Assembly: GCF_024868665.1 (NCBI RefSeq)
Contig: NC_079907.1
Coordinates: forward strand, 19,710,191-19,774,190
Origin: Triplophysa rosa
Lineage: Eukaryota > Chordata > Actinopteri > Cypriniformes > Nemacheilidae
Length of the DNA stretch: 64,000 nucleotides
Direction: 5' to 3'
Within the stretch, counting starts at the first letter, position 1. Every line of letters starts with the position of its first letter. Made by a program: the position numbers and the translations under genes. This document shows positions 33,780 to 46,299 of the stretch, one piece after another. A model generated the notes under the pieces. That model made no database searches. It saw only the letters and a list, made by a program, of their open reading frames with translations, and was not told the origin of the DNA.

Positions 33780-33992
33780 ATGGTTTGGGTTCGTACTCAT
33801 CCTCTTTCAAGAGCTAGTGAAGGTTTCATGTCAAAACTTGCCGCGATGTGGAAAGGGCCTGCTAAAGTGATTAAGTGTCTTGGTCCTGTAAATTATGTGG
33901 TGTCTTTCTTAGATAACCCAGATCATTCTGATTATTTTCATGTTCAAAATCTGAAACCCTTTTATGGTAATGATGTTACTCTTTCCAAATGA
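33780..33992 (+). CDS. integrase C-terminal domain fragment (retrotransposon)
   Basis: MVWVRTHPLSRASEGF followed by MWKGPAKVIKCLGPVNYVV and the YFHVQNLKPFYG stretch is the SH3-like C-terminal part usual for Gypsy integrases. It ends at a stop just before the purine tract and 3' LTR. Confidence 0.55.
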   Translation: MVWVRTHPLSRASEGFMSKLAAMWKGPAKVIKCLGPVNYVVSFLDNPDHSDYFHVQNLKPFYGNDVTLSK

Positions 33993-34067
33993 GAGGGAGG
34001 GTATGTAACAGTCACTGCCAGTCACAGTGTATTTAGGGAGTTGAGGTGATTAGACCACTGGGGGAAT

Positions 34068-35771
34068 ACACACAAATATTATGATGTCGTAATATATAGT
34101 CTAAAGAAGTATACTTATAATATTCGTTAATGCCGTTTAACACATTATACGCTTACATAAGAACGTGAGTTGCAAGGTGCTTGTTACACAAATAAAGTTT
34201 AACAAATGGACAAATTACTCTTATATATAATCATTGACAAAGACTGCCCTTTTATTCTTACAAAACAATGTTCTTAAGAAAATATTTGAGAATTGCACTT
34301 AAGAATATTCTTAAGAACTTCCTATCATTTATCTTAAGAAAGTGCTTATAATCCGCCGTGTTTGTGTGTGAATTATGGAAGAATCTGATTGAACTGATTT
34401 GGTAGAGGTGAGGCAGTGTGTGCTTGCATACGCCAGTGAGTAACAGTAAGCTGGGAAATGTCTTATGTTGTTGCTGCTGGTCCAGGAAAGCATTGTTGCA
34501 ATCATGTGGTGTATATCCTGTAGGATTAAGGATGCGTACAGGTGTTGATATTGTCCTTTAGGTTGTGATCATAGTTTGTAACTTGTCAATATAATTCTGT
34601 ATAAGAAAGAGGTGTTTCCTACACGTAGTATCCAATAGGCTAATTCAAAACTTTGAGCGCACGTGTGTGTATGGGGGGTGGGGGTATGGGTTTACAAGAC
34701 AATGGTGGGGGTATGGGTTTACAAGACAATTGTGCCCAGAGGCCTCTGCGTTCTTAATCCGGGGCTGGCAAGCATACAGCAACATCTGTAGTTATACAGA
34801 TAGACAGGACCGGCCCATGAGACACGTAATCAGCAGCCCATTGGCAGTTTTTCATCCCCGGCCCTGCCCTTTGTGAGTTTGCAGCTGTGCCTGTGCCACG
34901 AGTGTCAAAATAGTTCATGAAGATCATAAAGAAGAAACGTAAAGAAGGCGCAGAGAAATTACGATAAAAAAAGGAACAGGCCCTTCAGGCAGACGCTGTA
35001 AAATGTTAAAATAACACTGATGTTTGCAGCAGCCAGACCTTCATCAGCTCAAGCACCGGCGCGCACAGAGAGGAGATTAGGGATGATGAGACTGGGGATG
35101 AAGAGAGAGAGCGAGATGAGGGAGTTCGTGCAGAGCCTGCACTGTTGCGGTAAGCAGAACTGCTTTCGAAACACTGTTACCCCTTGATAAAACTCAGCTA
35201 AAAACACAAGTGATAGACAAACCTGTTTGAAAATGATGGCGGTTATGCTTTGTCTTACTTAAACTGAGAATATTCGTTTGTTAAACACCATTCATCAACA
35301 TCAACAGTGACTCAGCTGGCAGTGTTTTTGTTTTGTTCATTATTTATCATAGGCTCTAGAGTGAATGGTGTAATTTTAGGACCTGACAAAAAGTGTATGT
35401 GTGTTAGCTTTTATTTCATTCAATCCTGAACCTCTTCCCTCTTCTCTGACATAAGGTTCTGACATCATTGGTTCTTTAAAAGATTTAATCAAAAGGAGAT
35501 CATCTGGATGTTTTTACATGGTGAGTTTACAGTATTTTGATGCTACTTTTATCTGGAAGTGTGGAAGACGTTGATCATCTGATCGACAGTTTATCATATA
35601 TTCTCTCTCCCTCAGCCTTTTTTTGCTTTTAAAGGTTGGTCCAAGATCGCAAGCATTATTTTGACTAAGTAGATTAATAGTTTATTCAAAAAGGTAAAAG
35701 TTCTTGAAATGATTATGAAAATTTTCAATATGCAATGTAGCAGCTATCTTATTTCATTGTGAGTTTATAGC
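34068..35771. other. intergenic sequence with a short tandem repeat
   Basis: No gene was recognised. A unit GGGGGTATGGGTTTACAAGA-CAATG occurs twice at 34678-34730. The rest is AT-rich with short frames only. Confidence 0.5.
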
Positions 35772-35776
35772 AGTTT

Positions 35777-36400
35777 TGTCATGGTTCTGCCTCACCTAGT
35801 CTTGGATTTCCTGGTCCTGAGGCAAAGCCATGACAAGGTCTTTGGTTATGTGTGGAGAGAAACATGTTATTGTCCTTTTGACAATAATATGCGTTCTCTC
35901 CAGTGTCTCGTCATTAGCCCCGCCCCTCTCGTTTCACGTATTGCTTCCCATCCGTGTTTCATTACCCTCACCTGCCCTGTGTCATTATCCCTCGTTTGTA
36001 TTCCCCTATATAATGCCCTCATGTTTCTTTGTCCTGTGCTCTTGGATTGTGTATGTACCGTGTTCCTTGTTCCTTGTTCCTTGTGCTTGTGCTTGTGCTT
36101 GAATTCAGTGTCCCGTTCCCCTCCCTAGCCTTGTCCGTGCTCTGTGAGGTTCTTGTGGTTTTCCCTGCCGTGTTTTTGTTTTGTGACGTTGTGTCGAGTT
36201 TTTGTATTATTATTTACTTTTGCCCCATCGTGGGAAGTGTTCTGTTCTAGTTTTGTAGTTTTGTTCGTTCTCATTTTTTGACACCCACTCGTGGGTATTT
36301 CCTTTGTTCTGTACTTTGTCCCTTGTTATTAAATCCTTGTTTAACCCATTCACTGCCGCCTGCCTGCATTTTGGGTTCTCTTCCACGAAAGTCAGTGACA
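35777..36400 (+). mobile_element. solo LTR with 5 bp target duplication
   Basis: The unit begins TGTCATGGTTCTGCC and ends CACGAAAGTCAGTGACA. It is flanked by AGTTT at 35772-35776 and 36401-36405. It contains a TATA-like CCCTATATAATGCCC at about 36004 and AATAAA-like TTATTAAATCC near 36327, plus a small GTTCCTT/GTGCTT microsatellite. No internal region is present, so it is a recombination product of a full element. Confidence 0.85.
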
Positions 36401-36607
36401 AGTTTGATCCTGGTCATTTAATCAATCATTTATCGTTCCTCTTTTTCTCACACAGACTTTGGAAAACAATGATCATCTCATCAACTTTTTATCAGGTTCT
36501 TTTCTCTTTCGCTTCTCTTTCCCCCTAAAACACACATGTACACACAGGATGAATGTCAGCTTGTTTTAGGATTCATTACTGTGGATTGCAGTTTAATTGT
36601 ATTAATT

Positions 36608-37540
36608 AGTGCTGTCAATCGATTAAAAAAATTAATCGGATTCACACATTTTTTCTGTGATTAATCAAGATTAATCGCACATAACAATAATATTTTAAAA
36701 TATACTTTTACATTTTAATAATTTAACAACATAGAAACAACATATTTCTTTAACAGCGTCATTTTATGAAAGTTAACATTTTGATATTAGCACTGTAACT
36801 GATGTCTCTATTAAATTGATTATTTTAACATTAATTATAGCCATTCAACAGTATAATTGAGAGCTATCATGTAGGAAATATACAGAAATTGAAGGACACT
36901 TTACAGTCTTTATTAATGCTAAATTATAAATTAAATGCAGAAGAATTCTCATTAAAGCTACAAAATCACATTGATTTCTTCTTTTATTTTGTTCTTTGAT
37001 TAACATTAGTGACAGGGGTCACAGCAGCACGTTTAAGAACGCGGCCCCTTTAAGAGCTGTCTCAGTACGCAGATCTGACCGTCACCGCACCCCCACTTTC
37101 ACAACTCTTTGCATTCATTTAAGATTTTATTTTACACTTTGAAGTCTGTGCTTAAGAAAACGCTAGACAAAACGGGCTTTCTGACATAATCTTGTGTGGT
37201 TTTATCCATTCAAGCACGAAAGAGAACTAAACACGGATGCGCTGTCTGACAGAGATTCACCGACGCAGCCTTCAGCCCATGACTGTTTACACCAGACTGG
37301 ACTTCGCGTTGCGTTTTGCCGCGTCCCACAGTTTAGAAGCTGTCTATCTTCATTGAAAAGCAACTGTTTCAAATCTCGCTTAAGTGGTTTAAAAGCCTGT
37401 ACACGAATAAGAGCGTGATTACATAATGTAACGCTAGACAAAGGATGTCAAAACAAACGGATCCTGCGTTAATTGCGATAAATATTTTCTCACGCGTTAA
37501 TTTGAAAAAATTAATCGCATCCGTTAACGTTGACAGCCCT
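36608..37540. mobile_element. DNA transposon of the ATTAATCG/CAGCCCT family
   Basis: The left end AGTGCTGTCAATCGATTAAA and right end ATTAATCGCATCCGTTAACG-TTGACAGCCCT are inverted, with TATTAATT/TATTAATA flanks as a possible target duplication. About 930 bp, no transposase. It is related to the elements ending near 10975 and 23706. Confidence 0.6.
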
Positions 37541-38089
37541 AATATTAATAAATGACACTTTTTAGAAGTATTTAATGTGTCAGCTCTCACACTGTCCTAT
37601 TTAATATATAGCTTTAGTGCTTTTATGGAATAGGATAGATGGAAAACAATAGTTGGAATACATAATGCCAGGGCCGTTTTTTTGTCCGAATCCAGCCCTG
37701 GTTATATTACTATGCGCAAGTATGAATCAAATGCTGCCCCCAAACATTATAATTGTTAAACAATACAACAAGATGAAGGCGAATAGCAAACATGACATTA
37801 AAATGCAATCATAGTTTAAAATCCTGTAACATTGAGTCAGTTTATATTAAAAACAACATATTATCATCTGTCAAAGATTATCCCTTTTTTATTCATTTAA
37901 ATCTCACTAACGGGCTGCACGATGCCGTTTTACCTGTGAGTGATGTCAGCAACTAAAATGCTTCAAAACAGCAGACACAACATGTCTACCCCTACATCCT
38001 AAAATGCCTGCTTCCATACTATAAAGTAGATAAGAAAATAAGTAGGCTATATGTAATGAACAGTATGTCTAAAACCTAAGCATGCAAAA

Positions 38090-40127
38090 AACTATTCTAT
38101 CCCATGAGGCCTCCAATTGCACGTCAAATATATTTTTGCCAAAGATGGTTTCTGTCTCCAAATGACACCATCAACGGCCATATCTCATTTTGGCTCCATT
38201 TTTCTACAATTGAAGAGAATGGGAGCATGTCTTTGTACCAGGAAGCTGTGGCGTGATGTCAAACGTAATGAGCAGATAATGGTAATAAAATAAACCTACT
38301 GTGAATGCATAAATTTGCCATACTGTACTGCTCTTGTTTAGGCTACATTTATTGGCATAGCACATATTATTCCAAATCCAAAGCAGAATTTGAAAAACAG
38401 TGCTATATAAATCCTCCAGTGAGCAGATAAAGGCAATATGATTATACAGTAATTGTATTGATTTTAATATAAACAGTCTATGAAGAGGAATTTCAGCAGG
38501 TTTATGGATGTAAAATGTGTCGTGAGCAGTGTTTCATGTTGACTTAACATTGGCCATATGTGGAGGAAAAGACGGTATTGTTGCTCCTGCTGGCATTTGG
38601 CTGAATTGTCTCTTATCTCATCTCACTTGGCATTAAAGCTTAAGCGAAGGATTCACGGGCATGTGAACAGAATGTCGCTCACAGACCTCAGTTGGGTAAT
38701 TCAATTCTAGAGCTGTAATGGAACTCTGTGAAGTGTGTCAGAGCTGTGATTGCTCACAACATCCAATCTTCAGAGATAAGAGAAGACCAGGACAACACAA
38801 CACAGCCCATGTGATGGAGAGAGAAATCCATCTGAGCAGATTTATCATAAAGCTATCTATTTACAGCATGAATATTTCTCATTTCTGCAGCCTGTAGAAG
38901 TGTTGCTTTGTCTCCTTCAATCGTCTGATTCACGTTTTTTGCTTCTGTGGTTCTTCCATTCATGAGGATTTTTGTTCTCACTTTTATCGTTCAAGAGACT
39001 GAATGATAATCTTAGTTATGTTTTTGTTGGGTGCATGTACAAAGTGTCTTGGCATCAATACAGAATACATCAGGATGCATAAACAGACCTAAATGTAAAT
39101 AATACAGTAAGAGTATAGAGCCCTATATAGGATGCTGTATAACTGCATTTTGGGATCTGGCCAAACATAAGCAAGATGTCTCGATTCGAGCAGTACTTAA
39201 GATATTATTAAGTATGTTTTTTTTTGTGGGAGTCCCCCGTATTTATAAACAATTACAAGTAATGTTTAATTAGCTAAAAGAGGTGTAACGGGGAGGTTTA
39301 TTTAGGATACATAAGGAAAGTCAATTCAGATTTAAGTCAATAAACTCACATTAACTTGCTGTCAAAGTCAGAATTAGAAGCAGAAATGTTGATATTTTAA
39401 ACCCTGTAGCTGTTGATGATCTGTGGCCTATTGGCATGAATTCACATACTTTAATATAGTCCTGTTAACAGTGTTGTGTGTAACTAGTTACTAAGTAATT
39501 CGTTACTGTAATTTAAATACTTTTCCATTGAAAAAGTAAAGTAAGGTATTACTCTCATTTTTTTTGTAATTTAATTAGTTACTTCTGATGTAATTAAACG
39601 AAGTACGTTGCGTAATATATGTGTCTACAATAGTGGAATTGACATCAAAATTCAAAGTCTAACTTTAAAATCTGTGCTTTAATGTATAATTCTCACATTT
39701 GTAATTAATAATAATACTTTATGTAGTTTTATATTATTTATTTGAATGAATTAAAAGAGCCATTTCATGTCTATCCTTGAATCACTTAACTAATCAAGGT
39801 TGATGTAGGATATAGAAAGTAATTAGTAATAAGTAATTAAATACTTTTTGTAGAGAGTAATTTGTACTAGGGCTGCACCGAAATTTCGGCTGCCGAAAAT
39901 TTTCGGCTGAAAATGGCATTATCAGTTTCGGGTGAAAGAAAAAAACTGGCCGAAATACCCACGCTTCCCTTCAGTGCTCGCGTTCACTCTCTCACTAGCT
40001 GTTATCAAAGGACGATCATGTAAGCGCGCCGTAAAGTGACAAGGAAAATGATATTTGTTGTATTGTTTTAAAATATGTTCTCCTTAATTTTTGTGGTTTT
40101 AGTGTGTGTTATTAATAGAATTCAATA
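38090..40127. repeat. first copy of ~1.9 kb direct duplication (plus transposon tail)
   Basis: 38090-39983 matches 40129-42022 with a constant offset of 2039 bp and only scattered single-base differences (for example CTAGAGCT versus CTTGAGCT). After 39983 this copy continues directly into TTCACTCTCTCACTAGCTGT, which in the second copy is reached only at 43486. It stops at an N. Confidence 0.9.
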
Positions 40128-40128
40128 N
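40128..40128. other. single ambiguous base N at duplication junction
   Basis: The N separates GAATTCAATA from AACTATTCTATCCC. GAATTCAATAAAAACTATTT occurs intact at 43621, and AACTATTCTATCCC occurs intact at 38090, so this is an assembly join between unrelated phases of the two copies. Confidence 0.85.
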
Positions 40129-42022
40129 AACTATTCTATCCCATGAGGCCTCCAATTGCACGTCAAATATATTTTTGCCAAAGATGGTTTCTGTCTCCAA
40201 ATGACACCATCAACGGCCATATCTCATTTTGGCTCCATTTTTCTACAATTGAAGAGAATGGGAGCATGTCTTTGTACCAGGAAGCTGTGGCGTGATGTCA
40301 AACGTAATGAGCAGATAATGGTAATAAAATAAACCTACTGTGAATGCATAAATTTGCCATACTGTACTGCTCTTGTTTAGGCTACATTTATTGGCATAGC
40401 ACATATTATTCCAAATCCAAAGCAGAATTTGAAAAACAGTGCTATATAAATCCTCCAGTGAGCAGATAAAGGCAATATGATTATACAGTAATTGTATTGA
40501 TTTTAATATAAACAGTCTATGAAGAGGAATTTCAGCAGGTTTATGGATGTAAAATGTGTCGTGAGCAGTGTTTCATGTTGACTTAACATTGGCCATATGT
40601 GGAGGAAAAGACGGTATTGTTGCTCCTGCTGGCATTTGGCTGAATTGTCTCTTATCTCATCTCACTTGGCATTAAAGCTTAAGCGAAGGATTCACGGGCA
40701 TGTGAACAGAATGTCGCTCACAGACCTCAGTTGGGTAATTCAATTCTTGAGCTGTAATGGAACTCTGTGAAGTGTGTCAGAGCTGTGATTGCTCACAACA
40801 TCCAATCTTCTGAGATAAGAGAAGACCAGGACAACACAACACAGCCCATGTGATGGAGAGAGAAATCCATCTGAGCAGATTTATCATAAAGCTATCTATT
40901 TACAGCATGAATATTTCTCATTTCTGCAGCCTGTAGAAGTGTTGCTTTGTCTCCTTCAATCGTCTGATTCACGTTTTTTGCTTCTGTGGTTCTTCCATTC
41001 ATGAGGATTTTTGTTCTCACTTTTATCGTTCAAGAGACTGAATGATTATCTTAGTTATGTTTTTGTTGGGTGCATGTACAAAGTGTCTTTGCATCAATAC
41101 AGAATACATCAGGATGCATAAACAGACCTAAATGTAAATAATACAGTAAGAGTATAGAGCCCTATATAGGATGCTGTATAACTGCATTTTGGGATCTGGC
41201 CAAACATAAGCAAGATGTCTCGATTCGAGCAGTACTTAAGATATTATTAAGTATGTTTTTTTTTGTGGGAGTCCCCCGTATTTATAAACAATTACAAGTA
41301 ATGTTTAATTAGCTAAAAGAGGTGTAACGGGGAGGTTTATTTAGGATACATAAGGAAAGTCAATTCAGATTTAAGTCAATAAACTCACATTAACTTGCTG
41401 TCAAAGTCAGAATTAGAAGCAGAAATGTTGATATTTTAAACCCTGTAGCTGTTGATGATCTGTGGCCTATTGGCATGAATTCACATACTTTAATATAGTC
41501 CTGTTAACAGTGTTGTGTGTAACTAGTTACTAAGTAATTCGTTACTGTAATTTAAATACTTTTCCATTGAAAAAGTAAAGTAAGGTATTACTCTCATTTT
41601 TTTTGTAATTTAATTAGTTACTTCTGATGTAATTAAACGAAGTACGTTGCGTAATATATGTGTCTACAATAGTGGAATTGACATCAAAATTCAAAGTCTA
41701 ACTTTAAAATCTGTGCTTTAATGTATAATTCTCACATTTGTAATTAATAATAATACTTTATGTAGTTTTATATTATTTATTTGAATGAATTAAAAGAGCC
41801 ATTTCATGTCTATCCTTGAATCACTTAACTAATCAAGGTTGATGTAGGATATAGAAAGTAATTAGTAATAAGTAATTAAATACTTTTTGTAGAGAGTTAT
41901 TTGTACTAGGGCTGCACCGAAATTTCGGCTGCCGAAAATTTTCGGCTGAAAATGGCATTATCGGTTTCGGGTGAAAGAAAAAAACTGGCCGAAATACCCA
42001 CGCTTCCCTTCAGTGCTCGCGT
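40129..42022. repeat. second copy of ~1.9 kb direct duplication
   Basis: It is nearly identical to 38090-39983, in the same orientation and end to end. It includes the left parts of two nested transposons (from 41508 and 41907), as does the first copy (from 39469 and 39868). The near identity implies very recent duplication, or two alleles placed in tandem by assembly. Confidence 0.9.
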
Positions 42023-43742
42023 CCCACTATGGCGTTATTATATATGAGCAATGTCGGGTGCGAGCGCATTATTATGCAAGGCGAGAGCCATTCTTGTCAT
42101 ACGAGCGCGCGAATCTCTCCGCTGCACGCCGATTTCCTTTGCTCGTGCACAAAACTGGACGCGCGCTTTCAACTATACGCTGCTCTCTTATGAATTTTCT
42201 GTCCTCTCGCTCAGTGAGCGTGTGCGCACTCAAAATGCGTTCCGTGCGTCCACGAATCCTTCGGTACTCTTGCTCTCGAGAGGTCCTCCTGTGTGTTCCA
42301 GGCATTATAGGCTGTCAAAAGTAGTCAACCAATCAGGGATAGGCTTCCACGGCGGGCCAATGAAAACGCGACCTCTTACATGGCATCTTATTGGTTGAAA
42401 GTGACTCGACGTTTTCAACGAAGCAGATGGATCCACCACGTTCTCAGGTAACAATATTAATATATTTGATGCAACATTATTAGTCAAATGTGTATTAGAA
42501 ATGAACGGGGCATTAGGATGCTTTGTAGGCTACATATAAACATCAGTTTAACTACCATGTTATTCAGACAAAACAGGCCAACACCCTCAAGTTCATGTGG
42601 TCCTCATGCATGTCATACACTAAACATAATATTGTCAAAATAGTACTAAATTGATTACCGAACAATTTAGATTGGTGTCTTAAGTTAGCTTTATTTTAAA
42701 ATAATATTTACTACAAGTAACGGTACATATCAAAACAATAATAGCACTGGAGCATTTGGAAAATCATATAATATTCTATACCTATTTGGTTATGCATTTA
42801 ATGCGTTTGCAGACAGACACTGTAAGTGTTCTGCATTCAGTGTTCCAGAAGTTCAGGGCACAAACTGAACTTCTATGCAATATACCAAACGCTCCCTTAC
42901 CGTTCATTTATAATATACATTTGATTAATAATGTTGCATCAAATATATTAAAATTGTTACCTGAGAACGTGGTGGATCCAGAGGCGTATTAAGACCTCAT
43001 GGTGCCCCCCATCCACCCACCTACCCACACGCAAGAATCCACTCATTAAAAGATTTATATATTAAATGATTTTATAAGAATGAAACTCAGCAATTTACAA
43101 TTACTATTTTACAAGAATTACACATTAACATGACACTTTTGTAGAAAAGAACACGAAAAACAACTCTTCATCAAGCATTTTTAACAATTAGGCCTACTGT
43201 AGTTAAGAGGTCGTCATTGCGCGTAGCCTATCCGATTGGCTCTTACGCCATAAGCTGGACAGCAGGAGCCCTCGGCAAAGTCCAACTGCCGAACGATTTG
43301 TGCGCAAGCACGACAGAGAGAAATTCATAAGAGAGCAGCGTATAGTTGAAAGCGCGCGTCCAGTTTTGTGCACGAGCAAAGGAAATCGGCGTGCGAGCGG
43401 AGAGATTCGCGCGCTCGTATGACAAGAATGCGCTCTCGCCTTGTAATAATGCGCTCGCGACATTTGTCATTATAATAACGCCATATTCACTCTCTCACTA
43501 GCTGTTATCAAAGGACGATCATGTAAGCGCGCCATAAAGTGACAAGGAAAATGATATTTGTTGTATTGTTTTAAAATATGTTCTCCTTAATTTTTGTGGT
43601 TTTAGTGTGTGTTATTAATAGAATTCAATAAAAACTATTTCAAAGTTTTTGAACCTAATTTTCGGTATCGGTTTTCGGCCTAGTGCATCCTGAATTTTCG
43701 GTATCGGTTTCGTCCCAGAATTTTCATTTCGGTGCAACCCTA
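41907..43742. mobile_element. nested hAT-like element with TTTCGG-rich ends
   Basis: The left end TAGGGCTGCACCGAAAT and right end ATTTCGGTGCAACCCTA are inverted. An exact 8 bp duplication ATTTGTAC lies at 41899-41906 and 43743-43750. Both ends contain multiple TTTCGG/CCGAAA words. It carries a further insertion at 42023-43485. Confidence 0.85.
42023..43485. mobile_element. innermost fold-back element with ~170 bp inverted ends
   Basis: TATGGCGTTATTATA near 42028 to GAATTT near 42200 is mirrored at 43310-43480, about 170 bp on each side with minor differences. A second, inner palindrome pairs GGATCCACCACGTTCTCAGG (42430) with CCTGAGAACGTGGTGGATCC (42959). The first haplotype-like copy (38090-40127) lacks this insertion. 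Frames seen on both strands here are translations of the inverted ends, not genes. Confidence 0.75.
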
Positions 43743-43834
43743 ATTTGTACAGTATTCTAATTACACTATTGAATATGTATTTAGTAGTAATTCATAACTT
43801 TTTTTAGAGTAACTTGCCCAACACTGCCTGTTAC

Positions 43835-45720
43835 ATGAACCAACGGCTGTCTCGACACATCACATCAGTGTTTTTCTCATAAAAATGCAAGACATTGCTA
43901 TCAAATGTATATTGTACTTTTGTTCATGACTATGTTATAGCATAATGTACATGTGCTATATATAATATATATAACGTACTATGTTAATATACTGTACTGT
44001 ACTGTACTGTACTATACTATACTTGTATATACTGTATGTGTATACAGTATGTATCACTCCTCAAAGCTAAGACTCGACTTATTCTGGCATCTCTTATTTT
44101 CCTTTGTTGTTACACACTGAGATTTACCTTTATGCTTGTGCGGGACTGTGTTATATTGCTGAATTCAACTCCCGAATGTAATTACATTTAAAGGTCAGAT
44201 GGATCATTGCGCAGCACTTGAAGAGCCTTATTAAGACAATATTATTGTTTCTGTCTTTCTATATGCTGGACTGTTTTCCTGTGGAACAATGAAGAGCAGA
44301 TTTCCATCTGATTAAATATAATTTCCAATGACATAAGCATGAATGAGAGCCATCACAAAAAAAGTCTTCATGTCATGTTTTGGTCCAAACTGTAACACAT
44401 ACAAAATAACCCTGCTGAAAACAGCAATAGAAAATTGAATGGTTTCCATTACAAACACCACGAGCCATCAGATGTGTACCAAGTGTTTCGGATCTAATTG
44501 CAGTAGGATTGAATTGTGTTCTATTGTTCCCATCTGTCTGAACCCACCAACAGAAACAAACACATTACCAGCAGAGACCCACAGAGACCATTATACTGCA
44601 GTTTTCCAGTAAAATTTGTACAATTCCTATTATAGCCATTGACCCAAGTACAATTTCTGTGATGCTTTCTATTGTTTTTCCAGCAGGGATTATTGTTATA
44701 TAGTCAATATGCCGTTGGGAGGCTGATGTCCTTTAACTTAGCGTGACAAACAAATTCCTTGTGTGTGCAAACTGGCAATAAAGCTCTTTCTGAGTCTTAT
44801 TTTCTAAAGTATACTTATAGGCATAAACAGAAAACAAGCTATATATTTGAAAACATGCCACAGATAAGCCATAGGGGTAATCAATGATCAATTAACCATC
44901 ATTTTAAAAAGACTTTGCCCATAAAATATCAATAAAGAGAAGATAATTATGAATACATCGGGCCTTTGCTTTCATAACAGCAATACGCTTGAGGTTCTCA
45001 AAGCGCAAACATCACCGTTATGAGACTCTAAAAATGAACTCGGACCCTCTGAAAGTATCCGGTACACAGTGAGCTTATCGCTTATTCTGATTGGTATCAG
45101 CCATAAAGGTTTCATAAACATTTAATATTTAACTTGGATAGGCTGCAGGTCACTGCTGAGTTAAAGGACTAAACAACACATGAGCTTTTAACAGCTCTTA
45201 ATGTAGTTAAAACTGTGTCGAGTGGATTACAAAATAATTACTGTAATTCAATTACTTCTCCCCTCAATGGTTGCAATTTTTTGAGTATAGATAATATTTG
45301 TAATCAAACAATTTTTGTGATCAAACGATTTTTTGCAGTGGAGTGACAGTCACAGAGCCTACAGCTGTATTCTGCCCTCTTGTGGCCAAACCTTGACATT
45401 CATTGAACTTCAATTCAGTCATGAGTTCAAATTTTATATTCCACGTGATGTCCCAAACTAGTCCTGTAATTCTATAACTATATTGTTTTTTTCCTGTGAT
45501 ACATTTGATGTATTTTGCTACCGTAGTTGGGTATTAGATATCCTCTCTTTTTTAATAACTCTCTTAAAATGTTTAGCATGTACGACATCTGACACTGTAC
45601 AACAGAATAAAATAAAAATACCTCAAACCTGTTTGACTGACTTTCTGTGGCGCACAAAATGAGAAATCTTCAACATTTTGGGTATGCAGTGGTAAAAGTG
45701 AATGGTGGACTGTCTGCGTT
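43835..45720. other. intergenic sequence with small microsatellite
   Basis: No gene was recognised. A (CTGTA)n run sits at 43991-44025. The rest is AT-rich spacer upstream of the abi3-like gene. Confidence 0.55.
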
Positions 45721-45747
45721 CTTTCGACGAAGTCCCGCCTTTCGTTG

Positions 45748-45759
45748 TGCGCATGCGCA
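45748..45759. promoter_or_regulatory. palindromic NRF1-type site upstream of abi3-like gene
   Basis: TGCGCATGCGCA is a perfect NRF1 consensus palindrome in an otherwise AT-rich region, about 540 bp upstream of the abi3 start codon. A role as a promoter element for that gene is inferred from position only. Confidence 0.4.
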
Positions 45760-46299
45760 GTCGCTGCAGCAAGCTACACGTATTTATTATTTCAGCCTAA
45801 GCAACAAAATGTTGTGACACAGTGTTAAACACAATGTTAAACGATGTCAAGTGTCATTTACCAAACCAAAATTGATATAACGACACGTAATTTTCTACTA
45901 GCCTATTAGCACAATTTTCCCGAGGAGAAGATGTTGAAGTGATGGCTTCTTGAAATAGGGCCTGCGTAGATGAAAAATGACTCTTTTCAAGTAGTGATGG
46001 TGCTGTTATGTTACATAAGTAAAGTCCTGAATGTACATTGCAATCAGCTAAATGCCAATTTGGTGAATTAAAGTACAAATTTCCTTCCGCAACAGCAAAA
46101 TCTTTGGCTCCCATATAGTCTGCACTCAATGAATACTATCTTGTGCGGTCTGCGAGTATGCGCAGATATGCATTACACACCCACTGTCTCAGCATGTTTG
46201 TGCCTGTCATCTTCATTTTAGTCACTCAGAAGTCCAGCGCAGGAGTGAGCGGAGGGAATCCATACCCAACATCTCTGATATTCACATATAAGCTGCACA

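Larger units (their letters stand above)
31281..34067 (+). mobile_element. Ty3/Gypsy-like retrotransposon without reverse transcriptase
   Basis: The 5' LTR starts TGTAACAGTCGCTGCC at 31281, with TATA-like CTATATAAAAC at about 31363. The same start recurs at 34004 as a truncated 3' LTR, directly after a purine tract GAGAGGGAGGGTA (33991-34003). Between them are gag, a protease fragment and integrase. No reverse transcriptase or RNase H is present between protease (to ~32660) and the integrase lead-in (~32700), indicating an internal deletion. Several frames are broken. Confidence 0.8.
41508..43826. mobile_element. CAGTGTTGGG-family hAT-like element, host of nested insertions
   Basis: The left end CAGTGTTGTGTGTAACTAG and right end GTAACTTGCCCAACACTG are flanked by CCTGTTAA (41500-41507) and CCTGTTAC (43827-43834). 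It is the same family as 30305-30782. A second hAT-like element lies inside at 41907-43742. Confidence 0.75.

Noticed and set aside
35781..36250. Hydrophobic frames of 73-115 codons
   Set aside because: They lie wholly within the solo LTR at 35777-36400 and reflect its T-rich composition and small microsatellite.
42051..42398. Open frames in the fold-back element (115-117 codons), with a look-alike on the minus strand at 43203-43470
   Set aside because: The same peptide string is read from both inverted ends, so it reflects the repeat, not a gene; there is no domain, and the frames are bounded by the repeat.
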